NCBI GenBank assembly: GCA_963747315.1
Contig: CAVVEQ010000013.1
Span: forward strand, 744,001 to 808,000
Direction: 5' to 3'
DNA length: 64,000 bases
DNA from: CAVVEQ01 sp963747315
GTDB taxonomy: Bacteria; Chloroflexota; Anaerolineae; Anaerolineales; Anaerolineaceae
The position numbers and the translations under genes are program-made. Below, one piece after another: positions 47,616 through 55,506 of the stretch (position 1 is the stretch's first letter; each line of letters begins with the position of its first letter). The notes beneath the pieces were generated by a model. That model made no database searches. It saw only the letters and a program-made list of their open reading frames with translations, and was not told the DNA's origin.

Positions 47616-47700
47616 AAGGAGGTGATTGCTTTATAGAATTTGTTTGTTGTTGAGTTTGAAAAATCGTCAAAATTTTTTTAAGGAGAAGAAAGATGTCTAA
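47616..47700 (+). promoter_or_regulatory. Strong ribosome-binding sequence with short frame overlapping livJ
   Basis: AAGGAGGTGAT (47616-47626) is a near-full complement of the 16S rRNA 3' end, yet lies 67 bases before livJ. A TTG at 47626 opens a 24-codon frame containing LLL that ends at TAA 47698-47700, overlapping the livJ ATG at 47693. It could be a ribosome standby site or a coupling leader. livJ also has its own AAGGAGA. Confidence 0.35.
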
Positions 47701-48961
47701 GCGTTTTGTGTTTTTGTTTGTTGTTGTTCTCTCGCTCGCCCTGGCTGCATGCGCGCCGGTTGTGACCGAGACCCCTGCCCCCCCGGCACCGACCGAGGAA
47801 ATGGCCGCCCCCACCGAAGCAGCCCCTGAAGCCAGTGGAGAACCCGAAGTGTGCGCCAGTGATCCCTTTGGCTGCGCCAAAGTTGATCCCGGTACCACAG
47901 TTAAAGTTGGTATGGGCGCTCCCATGACCGGTGGCGATGCCTCCTTCGGGATCGATATCTCCCAGGGTGCCCAGGTGGCTGTTAAAGACGCTGGCGAATT
48001 TGAAGGCTTTTCCTTCGAACTCGTTGCCCAGGATGATGGTGGCAATGCTGAAGGCGGCGCCGCAGTAGCCAACAAGTTGGCTGCTGATCCGTCTGTTGTA
48101 GCTGTTGCCGGCCACATTTTCTCCGGTGCAACTGCTGCTGCCATGCCCATCTATGAAAAAGCTGGCCTGCCCATGCTTTCCCCCTCCGCCACGAACCCAA
48201 CCCTGACTGAAAAAGGTTCAGCGGTCTTCAACCGGATCGCGTTTACCGATGTGATCCAGGCGAAGTTCGCCTCAGCGTTCCTCGCTGAAAAACTTGGCTT
48301 CAAGAAAATCGCAGTCCTGCACGATGGCTCCGATTACGGCAAGGGTCTGGCCGAGATCGTCCGCGATAACTTCGTGGCTGCTGGTGGAGAAGTGACCGAA
48401 TTCCAGGCCATCACCACCAAAGAGACCGATTACACCGCTGTTCTCTCGACTGTTGCTGCTGGTAATCCCGAAGCTGTTTATTTCGGTGGGTATACCGCTG
48501 ATGCCTCTGTGCTGGCCAACCAGATGAAACAGACCGGCCTCGAAAACGCTGTATTCTTTGGTTGCGATGGCACCTATGGTAAAGATTTCCTCGACCGCAC
48601 AGGTGCGAATGGTGAAGGCGCGTATGCTGTATCCCTCACCCCGCCTGATTCTCCCGAAAAAGCTGCGTTTGATGCCGCATATGAAGCCGCATTCGGACAG
48701 GCTCCTGGTGTGTTATCCCCATTCTCCTGGAACGGTTACGACTCAGCTGCTGCCCTTATCTCAGCTGTGAAATCGGTAGCTGTCAAGGGTGGCGATGGTT
48801 CCCTGTATGTTCCTCGCGGCGCGCTGGTTGATGCAGTTCGCACCCTGACAGAATTCAAAGGTGTTGCTGGAACCTATTCCTGCAATGAAATTGGTGAATG
48901 CAACTCCAACGGTCCGCTCTTCGTTGTGATCAAAGACGGCGCCTGGGTTCCTGCCCAGTAG
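47693..48961 (+). CDS. livJ: Branched-chain amino acid ABC transporter, substrate-binding lipoprotein
   Basis: Periplasmic-type binding protein (fold type I) for leucine, isoleucine, valine or related amino acids, anchored as a lipoprotein. The signal peptide has a lipobox LAAC with Cys20, then a Pro/Thr/Glu/Ala-rich linker (residues about 22-60) and the binding domain: VGMGAPMTGGDASFGIDISQGAQVAV, AVAGHIFSGATAAAMPIYEKAGLPMLSPSATNP, AVLHDGSDYGKGLAEIV. It has 422 residues. AAGGAGA precedes ATG 47693. It heads livJ-livH-livM-livG-livF; a hairpin after it probably lets it be made in excess of the permeases. Codon use looks strongly biased, as in highly expressed genes. Confidence 0.93.
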   Translation: MSKRFVFLFVVVLSLALAACAPVVTETPAPPAPTEEMAAPTEAAPEASGEPEVCASDPFGCAKVDPGTTVKVGMGAPMTGGDASFGIDISQGAQVAVKDAGEFEGFSFELVAQDDGGNAEGGAAVANKLAADPSVVAVAGHIFSGATAAAMPIYEKAGLPMLSPSATNPTLTEKGSAVFNRIAFTDVIQAKFASAFLAEKLGFKKIAVLHDGSDYGKGLAEIVRDNFVAAGGEVTEFQAITTKETDYTAVLSTVAAGNPEAVYFGGYTADASVLANQMKQTGLENAVFFGCDGTYGKDFLDRTGANGEGAYAVSLTPPDSPEKAAFDAAYEAAFGQAPGVLSPFSWNGYDSAAALISAVKSVAVKGGDGSLYVPRGALVDAVRTLTEFKGVAGTYSCNEIGECNSNGPLFVVIKDGAWVPAQ

Positions 48962-48982
48962 AAAGTCTGTTTAGTCGTTCGA

Positions 48983-49010
48983 CCTGCCCGGTCAAATTTG
49001 GCCGGGCAGG
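48983..49010 (+). terminator. Palindromic hairpin between livJ and livH
   Basis: CCTGCCCGG-T-CAAATTTG-G-CCGGGCAGG is a 28-base palindrome with one G-U position. It is followed by TTTATGT only, so it is likely a partial terminator or a 3' stabiliser that raises livJ relative to the permease genes. Confidence 0.65.
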
Positions 49011-49023
49011 TTTATGTATCAGG

Positions 49024-49029
49024 TATAAT
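49024..49029 (+). promoter_or_regulatory. Candidate internal -10 box before livH
   Basis: GGTATAAT, 35 bases before the livH ATG. A -35 box at normal spacing is not evident. Confidence 0.3.
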
Positions 49030-49064
49030 TCATTTTATTCTTAACTCCCCGTCAAGGATTCTCT

Positions 49065-50174
49065 ATGCAGAATAAGAGGTCGCAAGGTTTTAAAAGCTTT
49101 TGGAAAAATATTGGTGGGTATATCCGGCCTTTTATTGGAATTGCAGTAATCGCTTGGGCCATTTGGCGCATGTATCTTGTATTCTTCGTAGATGCCAGAT
49201 TTGGCCCGGAAACCTGGCTCAGATTAGCCTTCAGTGGTTTGGTAATCGGGGGTGTATATGCGCTGGTAGCGATCGGTTATTCCCTGGTTTATGGCATCCT
49301 TGGAATGATCAATTTTGCGCACGGCGAAGTCATGATGGTTGGATCCTTCGCAGGATATTTCCTGATCCAGGCCTTAAAGGAAATCCGTATTCCAACCACT
49401 GCTTTTCCAGATCAGACTTTTCTGAATGCATATCCCTGGATTTCGGTTATCCTTGCGTTCGCGGTCGGTATGACAGCTGCTGCCACTACGGGATATTTCC
49501 TTGAAAAGATCGCCTACCGCCCCCTCCGCAATGCTCCCCGCTTGGTGCCGTTGATCAGTGCGATCGGTGCATCTATTTTTCTGCAGAATGCAGTTCAGCT
49601 TCTTTTCAGTCCTCAATTACGCGATTATACAAATCCGGATGTACTTGCTCGAGGAACCGGATTCGCTCTTCAAGTTAATGGTAATTCAGTGATGCTTACC
49701 TATACAGGTGTGTTAACTTTTATTCTATCTCTTTCCTTAATGGGTCTCCTATATTATGTGGTTCAGCGCACCCGTTTGGGAAGATCCATGCGAGCAATTT
49801 CTCAGGATAAAAAGACCGCCGCTTTGATGGGCGTAAACGTAGATAATGTGATCAGTAAAACCTTTATTATCAGCGGTCTCCTGGCAGGTGCTGCAGGAGT
49901 CATGTGGGGACTTCAAATGGGATTGATCAACTATTTCATGGGTTTTCTGCCTGGAATCAAAGCTTTCACTGCCGCGGTTCTTGGCGGGATCGGCAGTATC
50001 CCCGGTGCAATGGTTGGCGGCCTGGTCTTGGGTGTTATTGAATCAGTAGCCCCTGCTGCTTTTGGTGTAGATTTTCAATTGAAAGATGTGATCGCCTTTT
50101 TGATCCTGATTCTGATCTTCCTATATAGACCTACCGGTATTCTTGGTACAACGATTAAAGAGGAAAAGCTATGA
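49065..50174 (+). CDS. livH: Branched-chain amino acid ABC transporter permease LivH
   Basis: Membrane permease of 369 residues with 8-9 helices. Landmarks are LAFSGLVIGGVYALVAIGYSLVYGILGMINFAHGEVMMVG, the YRPLRNAPRLVPLISAIGASIFLQN stretch and the coupling region KKTAALMGVNVDNVISKTFIISGLLAGAAG. It is somewhat longer than E. coli LivH because of an extra N-terminal membrane segment (residues about 15-45). AAGGATT precedes ATG 49065. It overlaps livM by 4 bases. Confidence 0.94.
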   Translation: MQNKRSQGFKSFWKNIGGYIRPFIGIAVIAWAIWRMYLVFFVDARFGPETWLRLAFSGLVIGGVYALVAIGYSLVYGILGMINFAHGEVMMVGSFAGYFLIQALKEIRIPTTAFPDQTFLNAYPWISVILAFAVGMTAAATTGYFLEKIAYRPLRNAPRLVPLISAIGASIFLQNAVQLLFSPQLRDYTNPDVLARGTGFALQVNGNSVMLTYTGVLTFILSLSLMGLLYYVVQRTRLGRSMRAISQDKKTAALMGVNVDNVISKTFIISGLLAGAAGVMWGLQMGLINYFMGFLPGIKAFTAAVLGGIGSIPGAMVGGLVLGVIESVAPAAFGVDFQLKDVIAFLILILIFLYRPTGILGTTIKEEKL

Positions 50175-51730
50175 AAAATAAATCCTCTGGCAATAAGATC
50201 GTCAACCCGGCTGTCGTTGCGTCCATAGTGACAATTTTCCTGATCTTGATCGGTTTTAATGTGGTTTTTGCCGCCATCGTATCCAAAGCTTTCGGTCAAA
50301 ATGTTATCAGCGGCGCACTTTCCAATCCCTACTTCCAGATCGTTTTTAATGCATTGATGGGATTCCTGGTAGGTTGGCAAGTAAACAAAACAAGGGATTT
50401 TCGGGGTGTTTTAGCCAGTTCTTCAGCCGGGGCGATAACCGGCGCAATCGTGGCTGGTTTCTGCCTCCTTCTTGGGATCATTTATGTTAATGGCGGTGAT
50501 TTTCGTTCATACTTGACCGCTCTTTCTACTGTCAATGTCAATTTTGTTCTTTATGGGCTGCCTCCCATCCTGGGCTTCCTTGTGACCTTGGTCACATTTA
50601 TATTCTTTAGTTTCCTTGGCGGACTCTTAAAAATGATTCCATTTGGAAGGATCTTTAGCAAACCTGCCGGTGCAGTAAAATCCTTCTTCAATAAGCCATC
50701 GATCCAAAAAATCTGGCACAACAAGGTGTTCAGGATCTTTCTCCTGGTCCTTGGGCTAGCCGCAATGTTCATTCTTCCCCGTGTCTGGGGTTCCTACTGG
50801 AACTATGTGGTCGGTACAGTTGGAATTTATGTGTTGATGGGTTTGGGGTTGAACCTGATAGTTGGTCTTTCCGGGCAGCTTGTGCTTGGATTCGCTGCCT
50901 TTATCGCCGTCGGTGCTTATACGGCCGCTCTTTTAAACGCTCCAGAACCACATAATATGATGTGGGGAGCCTGGATCGCATTTATCGTCGGGATCTGCCT
51001 CGCTGCATTAGCTGGTGCGCTCATTGGATTACCGATCATGAAATTGCGGGGTGATTATCTCGCGATCGTTACCCTTGGATTTGGCGAGATCATGCGCATT
51101 ATGCTTAAAAGCGATCTTCTCACCAGCTTCACCGGGGGGCCGCGCGGGATTCAAGATATCAAGGGTCCGGTGATATTCGGAGCTTCCTTTAATTCCGACA
51201 TCGACTTCATGTATCTGATCCTGATGGCAGTTGCCATCGCGATATTCGTAACCATCCGCCTGCAGGATTCCCGGGTTGGCCGGGCATGGATCTCGATGCG
51301 CGAGGATGAGACCGTAGCCTCAGCGAGCGGTGTAAACCCGATGAAATACAAGATCCTCGCCCTTGTACTCGGTGCTGCATTTGCCGGGCTGGCAGGTACG
51401 ATTTTCGCCACCCGCAACCAGTTCACCGGACCTGAAGATCATACGTTGATGGTTTCCATTAATGCACTTGCCATCGTCATTGTCGGCGGCATGGGTAGTA
51501 TTCCAGGGATCATCCTCGGCGCTTTCGCCCTCAAAGGGCTCCCTGAGCTCCTGCGTGAATTCGAAAGTTACCGCATGCTAGCTTTCGGCGCGCTTTTGGT
51601 GGCGATGATGATCTGGCGTCCACAGGGTTTCTGGCCTGCGAAGCGACCAGCATTATCGAGGAGGATCAAACCGGAGGACGCACCGCCTCCCATTGCCCCA
51701 AAGTCTGTCAAGGAGGTCCGCCGTGACTGA
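50171..51730 (+). CDS. livM: Branched-chain amino acid ABC transporter permease LivM, extended
   Basis: Membrane permease of 519 residues, longer than the usual 320-425. The core permease begins near residue 215 (VGTVGIYVLMGLGLNLIVGLSGQLVLGFAAFIAVGAYTAALL) and has the coupling motif SREDE-like SMREDETVASASGVNPMKYKILALVLGAAFAGLAG. The first 200 residues add about five hydrophobic segments, including a glycine/alanine-rich pair (ASSSAGAITGAIVAGFCLLLG), of unknown role. It starts at ATG 50171 in an ATGA overlap with livH and overlaps livG by 8 bases. Confidence 0.92.
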   Translation: MKNKSSGNKIVNPAVVASIVTIFLILIGFNVVFAAIVSKAFGQNVISGALSNPYFQIVFNALMGFLVGWQVNKTRDFRGVLASSSAGAITGAIVAGFCLLLGIIYVNGGDFRSYLTALSTVNVNFVLYGLPPILGFLVTLVTFIFFSFLGGLLKMIPFGRIFSKPAGAVKSFFNKPSIQKIWHNKVFRIFLLVLGLAAMFILPRVWGSYWNYVVGTVGIYVLMGLGLNLIVGLSGQLVLGFAAFIAVGAYTAALLNAPEPHNMMWGAWIAFIVGICLAALAGALIGLPIMKLRGDYLAIVTLGFGEIMRIMLKSDLLTSFTGGPRGIQDIKGPVIFGASFNSDIDFMYLILMAVAIAIFVTIRLQDSRVGRAWISMREDETVASASGVNPMKYKILALVLGAAFAGLAGTIFATRNQFTGPEDHTLMVSINALAIVIVGGMGSIPGIILGAFALKGLPELLREFESYRMLAFGALLVAMMIWRPQGFWPAKRPALSRRIKPEDAPPPIAPKSVKEVRRD

Positions 51731-52535
51731 CACATTGCAGGTTTTAAATGTCACCAAACAATTTGGCGGCCTCACTGCCGTGGATAAGGTGGATATCAAC
51801 GTTCGCAAGAATTCGATCTCCAGCATCATCGGCCCGAACGGTGCCGGAAAAACCACTCTGTTTAATTGCATCTCCGGGTATTACTGCCCGGAGGAGGGGA
51901 AAATCCTGTTCGATGGGCAACCCATTCAAGGATTGGCCACCTATGAGATTGCTAATCTCGGCATCGCGCGAACTTACCAGAATATCCGCTTGTTCAAGCA
52001 ATTGACCGCTTTGGAGAACATTCTCGTAGGCGCTCAACCTCATCTGACCACCGGGTGGTTTAGTGCGGTAATTCGCTCCCGCAAATTCAAGCGGGAGGAA
52101 TACGATGCTCTCAAAGAAGCGATGCAACTGTTGGAGCACGTTGGATTGAAAGATTGCGGCGACACCCTGGCAGTGAACCTGCCCTATGGCGCGCAGCGTC
52201 GGCTGGAAATTGCCCGCGCGCTGGCGAATCGTCCAACCCTCCTCCTTCTTGATGAGCCAACCGCCGGAATGAACCCCCAGGAAACCGAGTTAATGGCAAA
52301 ATTCATTGCCACATTGAGGGATGATTTTAATCTTACGATAGTTCTTATCGAACACGACATGAGCGTTGTGATGGGCATTTCGGAGCAGATCAGCGTTCTC
52401 GACCATGGAGTCAAGATCGCCGAAGGTTTGCCAGAAGAGATCCGCGCCAATCCGCGTGTGATCGAAGCTTACCTGGGGGCAGGTACCCAGCATCTTGTGG
52501 ATAAATTCAAACGGAAAAAGAACAATGCTGCTTGA
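51723..52535 (+). CDS. livG: Branched-chain amino acid ABC transporter ATP-binding protein LivG
   Basis: ATPase subunit of 270 residues starting at GTG 51723 (AAGGAGG 6 bases upstream, inside the end of livM). Walker A GPNGAGKTT, the LivG-type signature LPYGAQRRLEIARAL in place of LSGGQ, Walker B LLLLDEPTAGM and the switch histidine in LIEHDM are all present. The typical NIRLFKQLTALENILVGAQPHL stretch of LivG is visible. The C-terminus carries the ending YLGAG common to the group. Confidence 0.95.
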   Translation: MTDTLQVLNVTKQFGGLTAVDKVDINVRKNSISSIIGPNGAGKTTLFNCISGYYCPEEGKILFDGQPIQGLATYEIANLGIARTYQNIRLFKQLTALENILVGAQPHLTTGWFSAVIRSRKFKREEYDALKEAMQLLEHVGLKDCGDTLAVNLPYGAQRRLEIARALANRPTLLLLDEPTAGMNPQETELMAKFIATLRDDFNLTIVLIEHDMSVVMGISEQISVLDHGVKIAEGLPEEIRANPRVIEAYLGAGTQHLVDKFKRKKNNAA

Positions 52536-53232
52536 AATAGAAAACCTACATGTATCATACGGGGCAATTAAAGCCCTTCAAGGGATCAGCCTGACGGTCA
52601 ACGAAGGTGAGATCATCGCGCTGATCGGCGGTAACGGCGCTGGAAAATCCACCACACTGAACACGATCTCCGGTTTATACCGCCCAATTAAAGGCTCCAT
52701 AAAATTCCAGGGGCAGGAAATTACGACCGCACCTTCGTATGAAATCGTTTCGAAGGGTGTGATCCAGGTACCTGAAGGACGGAAGATCTTCTCTTCCATG
52801 ACCGTTTTGGAGAACCTTGAAATGGGCGGATTCCTGGAGATGGATAAAGCCACCCGGCAGAAAGACATCGAATCCATCATGACGCGCTTCCCGCGCCTGG
52901 CTGAACGCAGGAACCAGGCCGGTGGAACGCTATCCGGTGGTGAACAGCAAATGCTCGCCATTGGTCGCGGATTGATGGCGCATCCCCATCTCCTCCTTCT
53001 CGACGAACCTTCTATGGGCCTCTCCCCCATCCTGGTGGAGCAGATTTTCGAGATCATTCAGGAAATCAACCTTCAGGGAGTGAGTATTTTATTGGTGGAA
53101 CAGAATGCCCAAATGGCACTGGCCATCGCCAATCGCGCTTATGTATTGGAAACCGGTCGAATCGTGGTTCAGGGTGAAGCGGATCAACTCATGCATGATC
53201 CGATGGTCCTGAAGGCGTATCTCGGTGGATAA
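52525..53232 (+). CDS. livF: Branched-chain amino acid ABC transporter ATP-binding protein LivF
   Basis: Second ATPase subunit, 235 residues from ATG 52525, which overlaps the end of livG by 11 bases. Walker A GGNGAGKST, signature LSGGEQQMLAIGRGL, Walker B LLLLDEPSMGLSP and the switch region LLVEQNAQMAL are intact; VPEGRKIFSSMTVLENLEMG is a LivF hallmark. Last gene of the operon, followed by a terminator. Confidence 0.95.
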   Translation: MLLEIENLHVSYGAIKALQGISLTVNEGEIIALIGGNGAGKSTTLNTISGLYRPIKGSIKFQGQEITTAPSYEIVSKGVIQVPEGRKIFSSMTVLENLEMGGFLEMDKATRQKDIESIMTRFPRLAERRNQAGGTLSGGEQQMLAIGRGLMAHPHLLLLDEPSMGLSPILVEQIFEIIQEINLQGVSILLVEQNAQMALAIANRAYVLETGRIVVQGEADQLMHDPMVLKAYLGG

Positions 53233-53257
53233 TCAGGGTTATAAAATGTAATAAAAT

Positions 53258-53280
53258 AAAAACCGCCAAAAGCGGTTTTT
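53258..53280 (+). terminator. Terminator after the liv operon
   Basis: AAAAACCGC / GCGGTTTTT, 9-bp stem with a 5-base loop and T-run. Confidence 0.9.
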
Positions 53281-53317
53281 TAATCCGGGTCGCAGATCAT
53301 GAACTAGGTTACCAAGA

Positions 53318-54229
53318 ATGTCAATAAATACTTCTCAACAGTCACATCAGGAATTCGTTGCGTACCTGCATAAATTGATCATGCACAGTATTCATGAGAT
53401 CCTAGGGACTTTGAAATCTCCCGTGTTTGTTAAATGGTTAATTGATATTCTCTTTTTCTTCCCTATCCGGTACTTCGCCAAATTCTTTGTGGAGTTTGAT
53501 GAAAGAACAAAGTTAGAGGGTTTCCCTGCTGCAGGTAGGTGGCTTTGTGATCGATTTGTGTCGGATATAAAAGTTCGCGGTGGGAAAAACATACCTGAAA
53601 GCGGACCGATCATGATCGTTTCGAATCATCCAGGGGCTTATGATTCCTTTTGCATACTCGCCACGCTTGGCAGGCGGGACCTTAATGCCATCATCTCGGA
53701 TATTCCGTTTTGCATGGCTATGCCTAACGTAGCGCCTAATTTGATCCACACCAACTCGAACGTTGATGTTCGAATGTTGGCAATCCGCGAAGCAATCAAG
53801 AGGCTCCAAAACGGGATCGCTTTCCTGATCTTCCCAACGGGTTTGATTGACCCGGATCCTTCGTTTATGGATAACGCTGTTGATGAATTAAACAACTGGT
53901 CAAACAGTATAGAGCTATTTTTACGCAGAGCTCCAGATACCCGGCTTCTGATCACAACCGTGAGTCATATCCTTCAACCAAAATGGACAAGTCATGTAAT
54001 GGTGAAAACCCAACATACCATCATGACAAAACGCCGCATGGCTGAATTTGTCCAAGTCTTGAACCAGTTTTTTATCCCGTGGAGCAAGAAATCCATTCCC
54101 TGTATTTCCTATGGAAAACCGATCACCTATGAAGAATTAAAGAAGATGGAGGGCAGTATCCAGGAGAATATAATCCGGTTTGCAGAAATACAGATGAAAG
54201 ACCATATGGAGATTTTTAATCAAACCTAG
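53318..54229 (+). CDS. PlsC-like acyltransferase
   Basis: Predicted glycerolipid acyltransferase of 303 residues. The HX4D catalytic motif is NHPGAYD (His104, Asp109), and a second block reads FLIFPTGLIDPDPSF where PlsC proteins have the glycerol-phosphate-binding FPEG. An N-terminal hydrophobic segment (VKWLIDILFFFPIRYFAKFF) suggests membrane association. The last third has no obvious family match. It starts at ATG 53318 with a poor ribosome site (CCAAGA). Stands alone. It could make phosphatidic acid or acylate another alcohol. Confidence 0.75.
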   Translation: MSINTSQQSHQEFVAYLHKLIMHSIHEILGTLKSPVFVKWLIDILFFFPIRYFAKFFVEFDERTKLEGFPAAGRWLCDRFVSDIKVRGGKNIPESGPIMIVSNHPGAYDSFCILATLGRRDLNAIISDIPFCMAMPNVAPNLIHTNSNVDVRMLAIREAIKRLQNGIAFLIFPTGLIDPDPSFMDNAVDELNNWSNSIELFLRRAPDTRLLITTVSHILQPKWTSHVMVKTQHTIMTKRRMAEFVQVLNQFFIPWSKKSIPCISYGKPITYEELKKMEGSIQENIIRFAEIQMKDHMEIFNQT

Positions 54230-54256
54230 GTTAATTACCCGGTTGGTTGTCTTTGA

Positions 54257-54637
54257 TCAATTTTGAAATAACCCGAACATGAAGCATAAAGTACATATGG
54301 AAATGATCACAATAATTGCTAGTATGAAGTACCGGCTAATATTCCTTCCGGTATTTATCACAGTGGAAACAACCTCTGGGGGGATTTCCACAGGTTTTCC
54401 ATTGACCATTACGGTTTGAAGGGGCTCAGCTTTCTCTGGAATTTCTGTTTCAACCGGAAGGGTATAAGCAGTCGGAGGGTCAGGTGTGTACCCCAACCCT
54501 TCAGTTTCCATCAAGGTAGGTTCTTTTGGACCAACAACATTAATTGCGGTTCCGCAGAATGTGCAAAGGTTTTCAGGACCACTCTTTTGGGATGGAACCT
54601 CGGCTCCGCAATTTGGGCATTTAGATAGATTGGTCAT
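54257..54637 (-). CDS. Zinc-ribbon protein with C-terminal membrane anchor
   Basis: Predicted 126-residue protein starting at ATG 54637 (AGGAAAA upstream; longer in-frame starts have no support). The N-terminus holds a zinc ribbon (CPNC and CTFC, 20 residues apart) of the zinc_ribbon_2 kind. A Pro/Thr/Glu-rich linker follows, and a single C-terminal membrane helix (FILAIIVIISICTLCFMFGL) makes it tail-anchored. Such proteins are common and mostly uncharacterised. Convergent with the acyltransferase and divergent from rpsF. Confidence 0.68.
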   Translation of the reverse strand: MTNLSKCPNCGAEVPSQKSGPENLCTFCGTAINVVGPKEPTLMETEGLGYTPDPPTAYTLPVETEIPEKAEPLQTVMVNGKPVEIPPEVVSTVINTGRNISRYFILAIIVIISICTLCFMFGLFQN

Positions 54638-54823
54638 GGATATTTTTCCTATTAAATAAATTATATAGCACTCCCCATCTTCATACCTGACCCTTCCGTA
54701 TCCGGCTTTTGAGTGGTAAAATCTGCCCTTGTTCGATTGATAGGCAAGTATTTGCCATCTTTCCGCTCCTGGCTCACCCACGGTGATGACCCGGGGCAAA
54801 CCCGTGGAAAGGAGGATTCCAAC

Positions 54824-55112
54824 ATGCGTGATTACGAAGTTGTCGCCATTTTCCAGCCCGATCTGGACGAGGCATCTTTAAATATCAAATATCGAAAAGA
54901 TCAAGTCATGGATCACCGACGCAGGTGGCACCATTGAAAAAGTGGACCTGTGGGGCAAGCGCCGTTTGGCCTACCCCATTCGCAAACAACTGGATGGTAT
55001 TTACGTTCTCGTAAAAGCCCAGATGTCGCCCGCTTTCGCGAATGAACTGGATCGCAATTTGCGCTTCCAGGAACCAGTAATGCGGTTCATGATCGCCGTT
55101 ATCGAAAAATAA
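54824..55112 (+). CDS. rpsF: 30S ribosomal protein S6, one frameshift
   Basis: Ribosomal protein S6, about 95 residues. The start is ATG 54824 with AAAGGAGG upstream. The N-terminus MRDYEVVAIFQPDLDEASLN is in one frame; from IEKIKSWITDAGGTIEKVD to the end (RFMIAVIEK, TAA 55110-55112) it is in another. The interval is 289 bases, one more than a multiple of three, and dropping one A from CAAAT near 54885 restores the frame. A frameshift in an intact ribosomal operon points to sequencing error. rpsR follows after 62 bases; ssb, often between them, is absent. Confidence 0.92.
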
Positions 55113-55174
55113 CGGTATTCGATTTCAACCAGGCATAAAGCCTGAACGGATAGTAAGCCAAGATTGGAGCAAGT

Positions 55175-55456
55175 ATGTCTGAAGAGAATATCAACGAGCA
55201 GGAACAACCGATGCGCGAGCGGCGCTATATGGCCCGCCCTAAGATCTGTCAGTTCTGTGCCGATAAGAATGTCGACATGGACTATAAGAACATCGAGCTT
55301 CTGCGCAGATTTGTGACCGAGGAAGGAAAAATCCGACCCCGCCGTCAAACTGGCACATGTGCCCGTCATCAACGCGCCCTGGCACGCGAGATCAAACGCG
55401 CTCGCCAGATTGCGCTATTGCCCTTCACTGGTGAACGCTGGGGGGATTACCGCTAA
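55175..55456 (+). CDS. rpsR: 30S ribosomal protein S18
   Basis: Ribosomal protein S18, 93 residues, partner of S6 on the 30S platform. It shows KICQFCADKNVDMDYKNIELLRRFVTEEGKIRPRRQTGTCARHQRALAREIKRARQIALLP; the zinc-binding form is suggested by Cys25, Cys28 and the later Cys in TGTCARHQ. The start ATG 55175 has GGAGCAAG upstream. The last residues (FTGERWGDYR) are an ordinary extension. Confidence 0.97.
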   Translation: MSEENINEQEQPMRERRYMARPKICQFCADKNVDMDYKNIELLRRFVTEEGKIRPRRQTGTCARHQRALAREIKRARQIALLPFTGERWGDYR

Positions 55457-55506
55457 ATACCCTGGGAGGTTCACCTCCCAGGTAATTCTTGTTTACAGGC
55501 AGGATC

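Noticed and set aside
47422..48150. Long minus-strand open frame (242 codons) over the 5' end of livJ
   Set aside because: It is antisense to a well-supported lipoprotein gene, has low-complexity Ala/Ser/Gly text mirroring the Pro/Ala linker, and would overlap a promoter and terminator.
54746..54761. Second sigma-54-like site (minus strand TGGCAAATACTTGC)
   Set aside because: GG and GC are 9 rather than 10 bases apart and it is not placed before a minus-strand gene in a sensible way.
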